This document shows positions 7,635-12,124 of a DNA stretch of 12,124 nt, piece by piece. The notes beneath the pieces were generated by a model. It ran no database searches. It was not told where the DNA came from and worked only from the letters and a program-made list of their open reading frames with translations. How positions within the stretch are numbered: the first letter of the stretch is position 1; every line of letters starts with the position of its first letter. Source of the stretch: JAJYZP01 sp049964535. Its GTDB lineage: Bacteria > Actinomycetota > Acidimicrobiia > Acidimicrobiales > Acidimicrobiaceae. Location of the stretch: contig JBMFXG010000073.1 of the NCBI GenBank assembly GCA_049964535.1, forward strand, positions 1 through 12,124, given 5' to 3'. The translations under genes were made by a program, and so were the position numbers.

Positions 7635-8711
7635 TCAGGTTAGCGTTTCGGCGGAACCACTCCTAGCCACTGTCGATCCACCACACCGTTCCACCCACAG
7701 AGTTGGATTCGAAAACTCGTCAAAAGTCGGGAGGGAGCTGGGACTGTCCCAGAGTGATTTCGAGGACCCTGGAGCTAGATCTTCAATTGCCTGAATAAAC
7801 ACCTCGCCTTTGGCATACTGCCCAAGCTTCGCCTCAATACCTAGAAGCGTCTGCATAAGCTTCGATAGACCCGATGCGCTAGCACGACGTTCCGCCAAAG
7901 TAGAAGAGAATCTCCATGCCTCAGGAAGAGATCGTCCGGCCGCTCGGTCCATGACCCAATCTCCATGACCCTCTGCAAGGCTCATCAGAATGGAGACACG
8001 CCTCATCGCATCGATCTGAGCCTCTGACGCGACGAAACCGGCGAGACCAAACTCAGCGACCGAACGTTTTACCTCATTACGATCGCTCATTACCTTGGCC
8101 ACTTTGTCGATCACCTTCGAGATGCTCGGTGGTTCGAAGGCTACCAGCTCGTCTACCAATCCTGAGAAGTACCCCCGGAACCATGGAATACCCTCGAACT
8201 GCGTACGGTGCGTCAACTCATGGAGTGCCACCCAATGACGAAACTGTCTCCGCTGAAATCCCATTCTTCGTTCGATGTGAATAATGTTCGGACCAACGAA
8301 GTACACGATTCCTGGAGTTGGCGCTGCGCCCTGCTGTAGTAAGAGGTCGTACTGGCCGAGCACTCTTGACGACATCCAGCCGATCATCGCCCCGACACTC
8401 GCACCATTGAGATGCTCACTACCAAGCACTCCATTTCTCGCATCGACCGATCGGGCGACCTTCTCGATCAAGAAGCGATAGCTATCGAGATTCGCTTCAA
8501 TCCATTGAGTTCGATCAACCACCTCAAGCTTTGGGTGGGTGTCTTGAACGTCAATTCCAGTAAACTCCGCGACCTCTGACAGGGCGGTCGGGAGGATCTC
8601 ACTGAGCTCCGACCTAAGGTCTTCCAGTTCACTAGGTGAAACTTGAGGCGACCGCTCGCCGATAAACCTCGCCACGTTCAATGCCGTGGACCAAGAGACT
8701 TGCTGCGCCAT
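7635..8711 (-). CDS. Zincin_2 (DUF2342) putative zinc-dependent metalloprotease
   Basis: This 358-residue protein matches the actinobacterial family annotated as DUF2342/Zincin_2, described as F420-biosynthesis-associated or simply zinc-dependent metalloprotease; its substrate is unknown. The zincin motif HELTH is at 164-168 (His164, Glu165, His168), and EGHGD at 247-251 supplies the likely third zinc ligand. The segment IVYFVGPNI at 135-143 and FEGIPWFRGY at 172-181 are typical of the family. No signal peptide or membrane segment is seen, so it is probably cytoplasmic. The neighbour order metalloprotease-tilS-hpt is the same as in mycobacteria (Rv3626c-Rv3624c). The ATG is preceded by GAGAGAGG nine bases away, and that ribosome site lies inside an inverted repeat with the upstream small gene. 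The last 40 residues are low-complexity and Ser-rich. Confidence 0.9.
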   Translation of the reverse strand: MAQQVSWSTALNVARFIGERSPQVSPSELEDLRSELSEILPTALSEVAEFTGIDVQDTHPKLEVVDRTQWIEANLDSYRFLIEKVARSVDARNGVLGSEHLNGASVGAMIGWMSSRVLGQYDLLLQQGAAPTPGIVYFVGPNIIHIERRMGFQRRQFRHWVALHELTHRTQFEGIPWFRGYFSGLVDELVAFEPPSISKVIDKVAKVMSDRNEVKRSVAEFGLAGFVASEAQIDAMRRVSILMSLAEGHGDWVMDRAAGRSLPEAWRFSSTLAERRASASGLSKLMQTLLGIEAKLGQYAKGEVFIQAIEDLAPGSSKSLWDSPSSLPTFDEFSNPTLWVERCGGSTVARSGSAETLT

Positions 8712-8715
8712 AGAT

Positions 8716-8795
8716 ATGAACCTCTCTCACGAGACTATCGAACTCAGCCTATGCGACCTTTCGACCGCGGGTTCGAGGAACAGTGAGAGGTTCAT
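8716..8795 (-). promoter_or_regulatory. Inverted repeat that would sequester the metalloprotease ribosome binding site
   Basis: Bases 8716-8726 (ATGAACCTCTC) are perfectly complementary to 8785-8795 (GAGAGGTTCAT). Two more pairs (8729-8730 with 8783-8784) follow across a two-base bulge. In minus-strand RNA the upstream arm is coding sequence near the end of the small zinc-protein gene. The downstream arm contains the GAGAGAGG ribosome site of the metalloprotease gene. The 50-odd base loop holds the stop codon of the small gene. Translation through the small gene would open the helix. Confidence 0.5.
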
Positions 8796-8943
8796 GAACG
8801 TAACAATACTTACCCTTGTTGTAGATGGAGAGTTTGGTCTCACATCCTGGCTCTCGACACACCCGGCCGGCTGCGTAAGCCTTCGAGGGGCGTCCCACAC
8901 CGTCTATCAACGAGCCACCGATAACGTCTGAAGTACGTGCCAT
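8749..8943 (-). CDS. Small CCCH zinc-binding protein of unknown function
   Basis: A 64-residue protein with one evident motif: Cys29-x4-Cys34-x12-Cys47-x2-His50, containing the segment CETKLSIYNKGKYC. The spacing is that of a compact treble-clef or zinc-ribbon site, and similar C-x4-C...L-S-x-Y-N...C-x2-H knuckles occur in small actinobacterial proteins. The N-terminal 25 residues are Gly/Ser/Ala-rich and the last ten are basic (PRTRGRK), so nucleic-acid contact is possible but not shown. The gene has no ribosome binding site. Its ATG sits about ten bases after the -10 of a SigR-type promoter, so the message may be leaderless or nearly so. It lies between rsrA and the metalloprotease gene, all on one strand. 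It is real rather than a chance frame because of the motif, the promoter and the tight fit between neighbours. No function is assigned. Confidence 0.75.
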   Translation of the reverse strand: MARTSDVIGGSLIDGVGRPSKAYAAGRVCREPGCETKLSIYNKGKYCYVHEPLTVPRTRGRKVA

Positions 8944-8944
8944 A

Positions 8945-8964
8945 CTTAGACTAACTTACACTAA
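8945..8964. repeat. Tandem 10-bp direct repeat before the small zinc-protein gene
   Basis: CTTAGACTAA (8945-8954) is directly followed by CTTACACTAA (8955-8964), differing at one base. The unit equals one helical turn. It overlaps the -10 region and presumed transcript start of the SigR-type promoter. Confidence 0.6.
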
Positions 8965-8978
8965 ATAGTATTTATTCC
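8953..8978 (-). promoter_or_regulatory. SigR/SigH-type promoter for the small zinc-protein gene
   Basis: On the minus strand GGAAT (8978-8974) is followed by exactly 18 bases and GTT (8955-8953). This is the known consensus of the SigR regulon of Streptomyces and the SigH regulon of mycobacteria. The -35 begins one base after the rsrA TAG. Transcription would start about 6-8 bases after GTT, at roughly 8945-8947, only two to four bases before the ATG at 8943. The cognate sigma factor gene lies just upstream. Confidence 0.7.
8962..8974. repeat. 13-bp AT-rich dyad within the SigR promoter spacer
   Basis: TAAATA-G-TATTTA is a perfect inverted repeat around one base. It occupies the spacer of the SigR-type promoter and touches its -35. 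It stands out because the surrounding DNA is much richer in GC. Confidence 0.5.
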
Positions 8979-8979
8979 G

Positions 8980-9228
8980 CTACGGTGTCGTTCCGTCGGC
9001 GCCTTGCAATAGTTGAGAGATCTTTGATAGCAGCTCGCCTGGACACTTCTCTTTGGACTTCGTCGAGATCATCGCTCTCAGCTCGGACTCAAACTCAAAT
9101 GCCTCAAGACAAGGAGAACACTCATCGAGATGGTGTCGAATCTTTATCTTGCGTTCTTCTGTCAATTCTCCATCGAGAAACTCGTAGAGCTTCTCTACAA
9201 CATCCCTGCAGTCGTTATTTTGATCCAT
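8980..9228 (-). CDS. rsrA: Anti-sigma factor, zinc-binding, mycothiol/thiol redox system
   Basis: RsrA binds and silences SigR when reduced; oxidation forms a disulfide, ejects zinc and frees the sigma factor. The 82-residue protein carries the ZAS (zinc-binding anti-sigma) signature: Cys7 near the N-terminus and His33-x3-Cys37-x2-Cys40 in HHLDECSPC, almost the same as Streptomyces coelicolor RsrA (HHFEECSPC). LYEFLDGEL at 14-22 is the typical first helix. The later Cys pair of S. coelicolor RsrA is reduced to a single Cys62, which is not required for the switch in the known model. The gene starts nine bases after sigR, with GAGGG overlapping the sigR stop, so the pair is co-translated. Confidence 0.95.
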   Translation of the reverse strand: MDQNNDCRDVVEKLYEFLDGELTEERKIKIRHHLDECSPCLEAFEFESELRAMISTKSKEKCPGELLSKISQLLQGADGTTP

Positions 9229-9237
9229 GGTTGTCCC

Positions 9238-9807
9238 TCAGCTACGGACGCTGACTAGAGCCTTTCTCATACCTAGATCTACTAACGACTTTTGGAGCGC
9301 CTTTCTTCCACGATGGAGACGACTCATAACCGTGCCGAGAGGAACCTCCATAATCTCCGCTATCTCCTTATAGGAAAAGCCCTCGACGTCAGAGAGGAGA
9401 ACAGCGAGACGAAACTGCTCCGGAAGCTCCTCGATGGCACCTTTGACCTCCGAATCACTAAAGCGGTCCAAGACTTCTTCCTCTGCGGAGCGACCAGCGG
9501 TAGCAGCCTCGATGCCGCTCAGCCGGTGGTACATGTAGAGATCCTCAACATCTTCAATATCGCTCGTCTCGGGCCGACGTTTCTTCGCCCGATAGGAGTT
9601 GATAAAAGTGTTCGTCAGAATCCGATAGAGCCAGGCCTTCAAATTGGTGCCTTCTTGAAAGGAACCAAATCCACGATACGCCTTCAGAAACGTCTCCTGC
9701 AGAAGATCCTCCGCATCCGCGGTGTTGCGCGTCATTCTCAACGCAGCAGCGTATAACGGATCCGCAAAGACCATAGCCTGTTCTTGAAAGCTCTCCTTAT
9801 CGGCCAC
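9238..9807 (-). CDS. sigR: ECF sigma factor SigR/SigH, thiol-oxidative stress
   Basis: This is the stress sigma factor controlling thiol homeostasis genes. The 189-residue protein closely follows Streptomyces SigR: YAAALRMTRN, DAEDLLQETFLKAYRGF and the stretch GTNLKAWLYRILTNTFINSY mark sigma region 2 (about 13-78). EELPEQFRLAVLLSDVEGFS and YKEIAEIMEVPLGTVMSRLH mark region 4 with its helix-turn-helix (about 118-172). The GTG at 9807 is chosen over TTG 9813 because GGGAG lies six bases before it and would abut the TTG. It is followed by its anti-sigma gene and stands divergent to mscR, a typical target class. No GGAAT-N18-GTT site is visible upstream of sigR itself, so autoregulation is not shown here. 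Confidence 0.96.
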   Translation of the reverse strand: MADKESFQEQAMVFADPLYAAALRMTRNTADAEDLLQETFLKAYRGFGSFQEGTNLKAWLYRILTNTFINSYRAKKRRPETSDIEDVEDLYMYHRLSGIEAATAGRSAEEEVLDRFSDSEVKGAIEELPEQFRLAVLLSDVEGFSYKEIAEIMEVPLGTVMSRLHRGRKALQKSLVDLGMRKALVSVRS

Positions 9808-9813
9808 GACCAA

Positions 9814-9818
9814 CTCCC
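9814..9818 (-). promoter_or_regulatory. sigR ribosome binding site
   Basis: GGGAG on the minus strand, six bases before GTG 9807. It decides that start against the TTG two codons earlier. Confidence 0.7.
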
Positions 9819-10066
9819 GACACCGTACTACTCTTCATTATCATCGTGCTCGCTTCTATCGTCGTCGCTCTCAAACTTATTGACAACAGTCTAGGCGTCG
9901 GTACCGCCACACTCTTCGTAGGCTCACCTTGAGCGCAACCTGCCACTCGATCGATACCGGAGGCTCTCGATCGTTTGCCGCTTTGAACCACACTCAGAGA
10001 ACGACGCCACTGACTTCCGGTACTACGGTGGACTAAGCACCTCATCTGCGCTGCCATCACTACGAA
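9819..10066. promoter_or_regulatory. Divergent promoter region between sigR and mscR
   Basis: This gap must hold the promoters of both transcription units. For sigR (minus) a weak housekeeping-like pair exists: TTGTCA at 9886-9881 and GACGAT 17 bases on. A separate GATAAT (9842-9837) has no matching -35. For mscR (plus) a perfect TTGACA lies at 9880-9885, but the -10 options (TACCGC at 9902) are poor. An 8-bp direct repeat CTCGATCG is at 9946-9953 and 9966-9973, and a CGGTACCG palindrome at 9899-9906. No SigR consensus was found on either strand. Confidence 0.4.
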
Positions 10067-10078
10067 AGAAGGGCCGTC

Positions 10079-11164
10079 GTGCCAAGTACCTCCCAAGGGG
10101 TAGTCTCCTTCCACAAGGAGCAGCCCGTCCAGATCGTGGAAATCGTCGTTCCTGAACCCGGATCCTACGACGTCATCGTTACAGTTGAAGCGTGTGGAGT
10201 CTGCCATACCGATCTCCACTATCGAGACGGCAACATCACCGACTCCTTCCCATTTCTTCTTGGACATGAGGCGGCCGGAAAGGTCGAGAGAATCGGCCCT
10301 AACGTGACCGAGGTCGCAGTCGGTGACTTCGTCATTCTCAATTGGCGAGCCTCCTGCGGATCGTGCAGATCTTGCCGACGAGGGAGGCCCTGGTACTGCT
10401 TCAACACCAATAACGCCTCGAAACCCATGACACTTTCTGACGGCACCCCTCTCGCCTCTGCTCTCGGGATCGGTGCTTTCGCTACTCGGACACTCGTGCA
10501 CGAAGGGCAGTGCACGAAGGTCGACCCTCGGGTCTCAGCAAAAGCTGCCGGACTTCTCGGCTGCGGAGTTATGGCCGGGATTGGAGCAGCCCTCAACACA
10601 GGACAGGTACAACGAGGTGATAGCGTGGCAGTTATCGGCTGCGGGGGCGTCGGAGACGCTGCGATAGCCGGTGCGGCTCTCGGAGGCGCAACAACAATTA
10701 TCGCTATCGATATTGACCCGCGAAAGCTAACTTGGGCAAAAGATTTTGGTGCTACCCATACGATCAATGCGAGTGAGATCGACCCGGTCGAAGCGGTCCG
10801 TGCTCTTAGCAACGGTAACGGTGTCGATCTCGTTATCGATGCCGTCGGCTCAGCCGCTACGTATCAGCAAGCACTGTCGGCACGAGATCTCGCTGGAACG
10901 GTCGTCCTCGTCGGTGTGCCGAATCCAAACGAGCGTGTCGAGCTCAGCCTGATCGACCTCTTCGGACAGGGTGGATCTCTGAAATCAAGCTGGTATGGGG
11001 ACTGTCTTCCTTCGCGCGATTTCCCAGCTCTGGTCGATCTCTACCTCCAAGGTCGATTACCGCTCGACAGTTTCATTAGCGAAGAGATATCGCTCGGGGA
11101 CGTCGAAGAGGCGTTCACCAAGATGCAGCGTGGTGACGTTCTCCGTTCAATAGTGTTACTTTGA
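10079..11164 (+). CDS. mscR: S-(hydroxymethyl)mycothiol dehydrogenase (mycothiol-dependent formaldehyde dehydrogenase)
   Basis: MscR oxidises S-hydroxymethylmycothiol to S-formylmycothiol with NAD, detoxifying formaldehyde, and also has S-nitrosomycothiol reductase activity. The 361-residue protein is a zinc-containing medium-chain alcohol dehydrogenase. The catalytic zinc ligands are Cys42 (GVCHTD), His63 (GHEAAG) and Cys162 (LLGCGVMAG); the structural zinc Cys residues are 93, 96, 99 and 107. The Rossmann glycine motif GCGGVGD is at 187-193. Long stretches such as GDFVILNWRA, ALGIGAFA, GQCTKVDP, ARDLAGTVVLVGVP and SSWYGDCLPS are those of Mycobacterium tuberculosis Rv2259, which makes this more than a generic alcohol dehydrogenase call. 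The GTG start is set by AGAAGGG five bases upstream. The next gene overlaps it and is the same neighbour as in mycobacteria. Confidence 0.95.
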   Translation: MPSTSQGVVSFHKEQPVQIVEIVVPEPGSYDVIVTVEACGVCHTDLHYRDGNITDSFPFLLGHEAAGKVERIGPNVTEVAVGDFVILNWRASCGSCRSCRRGRPWYCFNTNNASKPMTLSDGTPLASALGIGAFATRTLVHEGQCTKVDPRVSAKAAGLLGCGVMAGIGAALNTGQVQRGDSVAVIGCGGVGDAAIAGAALGGATTIIAIDIDPRKLTWAKDFGATHTINASEIDPVEAVRALSNGNGVDLVIDAVGSAATYQQALSARDLAGTVVLVGVPNPNERVELSLIDLFGQGGSLKSSWYGDCLPSRDFPALVDLYLQGRLPLDSFISEEISLGDVEEAFTKMQRGDVLRSIVLL

Positions 11165-11793
11165 GCCCACTTCGGATCAACCACGCAACCACCACAGGGG
11201 ACTTCTCTCTCGACGGCCAATCCTGGACCGTCGTCAATAACGTTTGGGTTATCGGAAGCGATACTGACTGTCTCATCATCGATGCGCCTCACAACCTCGC
11301 ACCAATCGTCGAAGTGGTCGCCGGGAGGTCGGTCGTCGGTATCTTCTGCACCCACGCCCACAACGATCACATCAATCGAGCGACCGAGGCCGCCAACCTC
11401 TTCAGCTGCGACATTCTTCTTCATAGAGATGACCTTGTTCTATGGGACCAAACCCAGACCCGACCACCTTCTATGCGTCTCGTAGAGAACGGCGAAACTA
11501 TCACCATGAACGATGCTGATGCTACGGTTCTCCACACTCCTGGCCACACTCCTGGAGGTCTTTCCCTTTACCTTCCCTCCCTGGAAGCTGTATTTACTGG
11601 CGACACGCTCTTTAGAGGCGGACCAGGAGCAACTGGCCGTTCCTTTAGCGACTTTCCGACCATCATTGCAAGTATCAGCTCGCGACTACTCGTGCTCGAG
11701 CCAGAAACGACGGTCTACCCGGGTCACGGCGAGACGACCACGGTAGCCGAGGAGAAACCAGATCTCGAACTTTGGATAGCACGAGGATTTTGA
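11161..11793 (+). CDS. Metallo-beta-lactamase-fold hydrolase paired with MscR
   Basis: A 210-residue glyoxalase II-like hydrolase. The metal ligands are complete: His65, His67, Asp69 and His70 in THAHNDH, His129 in HTPGHTPGG, Asp148 in FTGDTLF and His189 in YPGHGETT. The segment GGPGATGRSFSDFPTI at 153-168 closely matches Rv2260, the gene next to mscR in Mycobacterium tuberculosis. By position it is a candidate S-formylmycothiol or other mycothiol thioester hydrolase, which would release formate and recycle mycothiol; this is inference. The start is a TTG sharing four bases (TTGA) with the mscR stop and lacking its own ribosome site, so it should depend on translation of mscR. No signal peptide is present. 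A later start would cut into the first strand of the fold. Confidence 0.92.
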   Translation: MSPLRINHATTTGDFSLDGQSWTVVNNVWVIGSDTDCLIIDAPHNLAPIVEVVAGRSVVGIFCTHAHNDHINRATEAANLFSCDILLHRDDLVLWDQTQTRPPSMRLVENGETITMNDADATVLHTPGHTPGGLSLYLPSLEAVFTGDTLFRGGPGATGRSFSDFPTIIASISSRLLVLEPETTVYPGHGETTTVAEEKPDLELWIARGF

Positions 11794-11801
11794 TCGCCCA
11801 C

Positions 11802-11820
11802 AAAGCACTGACCATGCTTT
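11802..11820 (+). terminator. Possible terminator of the mscR unit
   Basis: AAAGCA and TGCTTT form a six-pair stem around a seven-base loop, nine bases after the stop codon of the MBL gene. The stem is AT-rich and only three T bases close it, so this is a weak candidate. Confidence 0.3.
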
Positions 11821-12089
11821 CAATGACCGCGCTCTGAGCACGGAACTCTAACGGACGCAACGGTAATGCAACGATCTACGATCGCACCTAAGACCGAGAT
11901 AGAGCGGGATCAGTGAAGCGTAACAGACGCTCTCCGAGTTCAGCGCCCTGCAAGCGCTCGCGCATGTGCATTCTACGCCAGCGTCACCTGGATCGTAGTT
12001 CGAGTCTGAGAGCATCAGTCTTGATCAATCCGTGCACTGAGCTTTACTGGCTCTTCAGCATTTAGCGGGGTCTAGGGCTTTTAGCTAGC

Positions 12090-12115
12090 CCTGTCGTAGA
12101 TGGATCTGAGACAGG
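12090..12115. repeat. Imperfect 26-bp dyad overlapping two other hairpins
   Basis: CCTGTC (12090-12095) mirrors GACAGG (12110-12115), and AGAT (12098-12101) mirrors ATCT (12104-12107), giving 20 symmetric bases of 26. The left arm also belongs to a hairpin with AGGGCT/AGCCCT (12074-12079 with 12087-12092). The right arm also pairs with CCTGT at 12120-12124. The three stems exclude one another in part. Confidence 0.45.
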
Positions 12116-12124
12116 AGCACCTGT

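Larger units (their letters stand above)
11794..12124. other. Gene-free right end with several inverted repeats
   Basis: These 331 bases follow the MBL gene. I see no gene with a ribosome site, conserved motif or convincing length, and no tRNA. Short stem-loops occur at 11802-11820, 11942-11958 (AGCGC/GCGCT), 12074-12092 and 12111-12124, with a larger imperfect dyad at 12090-12115. The stretch could be the 3' region of the mscR unit plus the leader of a gene beyond the window. Confidence 0.5.

Noticed and set aside
9292..9756. 154-residue plus-strand frame opposite sigR
   Set aside because: Fully antisense to a clear ECF sigma factor gene, with no domain features.
9880..9907. Perfect TTGACA as a -35 for mscR
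   Set aside because: No acceptable -10 lies 16-18 bases downstream, so I kept it only as part of the intergenic description.
9808..10078. SigR-type promoters for sigR itself or for mscR
   Set aside because: I looked for GGAAT or GGAAC with a 16-19 base spacer to GTT on both strands and found none; the only GGAAG on the minus strand has GTT at the wrong distance.
9797..10501. 234-residue open frame on the minus strand opposite mscR
   Set aside because: It lies antisense to a strongly conserved gene, has no recognisable motif, and overlaps the sigR start; it is a shadow of codon usage.
11848..12015. 55-residue Cys-containing minus-strand frame in the right-end gap
   Set aside because: No ribosome site, no recognisable Cys spacing, and length expected by chance at this GC content.
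11985..12020. tRNA T-loop-like TTCGA stretch in the right-end gap
   Set aside because: The flanking bases do not pair into a T stem and no acceptor or anticodon arm can be drawn.
11964..12065. 33-residue plus-strand frame that could be a leader peptide before the right-end hairpins
   Set aside because: No ribosome site and no run of one amino acid typical of attenuator leaders.

Overview
The window looks like a chromosomal, moderately GC-rich piece of an actinobacterium. It encodes a SigR/RsrA redox sigma pair of the mycothiol type, a protein very close to the mycothiol-dependent formaldehyde dehydrogenase MscR, and a housekeeping block in the order known from mycobacteria (Zincin_2/DUF2342 protein, tilS, hpt, folE, folP, folB, folK, coaX, lysS; compare Mycobacterium tuberculosis Rv3626c to Rv3598c). 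An early-branching actinobacterial class such as Acidimicrobiia would fit the composition and the compact layout, but that is inference.

Layout. A plus-strand polyprenyl diphosphate synthase (about 167-1168) converges on a long minus-strand run that reads from about 9807 down to 1257: sigR, rsrA, a 64-residue CCCH zinc-binding protein, a Zincin_2 metalloprotease-like protein, tilS, hpt, folE, folP, folB, folK, coaX and lysS. The folate genes overlap by 4-11 bases, so translation is probably coupled. On the right, divergent from sigR, lies a plus-strand pair: mscR and a metallo-beta-lactamase-fold hydrolase overlapping it by four bases. The last 331 bases hold no gene that I can support, only inverted repeats.

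How the genes work together. SigR and its zinc anti-sigma factor RsrA sense thiol oxidation. MscR with the MBL hydrolase probably clears formaldehyde through mycothiol. The folate block makes dihydropteroate from GTP, CoaX starts coenzyme A synthesis, TilS and LysS serve tRNA decoding and charging, and Hpt salvages purines.

The most interesting part is the junction between rsrA and the folate/tRNA run (about 8710-8980). Directly after the rsrA stop codon is an exact match to the SigR promoter consensus (GGAAT, 18 bases, GTT). It is placed so that the transcript would begin within a few bases of the start codon of the uncharacterised zinc-binding protein. An 11-bp perfect inverted repeat then pairs the end of that small gene with the ribosome binding site of the next gene. 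This suggests a thiol-stress-responsive, possibly leaderless small zinc protein gene at the head of the operon, with conditional translation of the metalloprotease. No mobile element, CRISPR array, tRNA or rRNA was seen.
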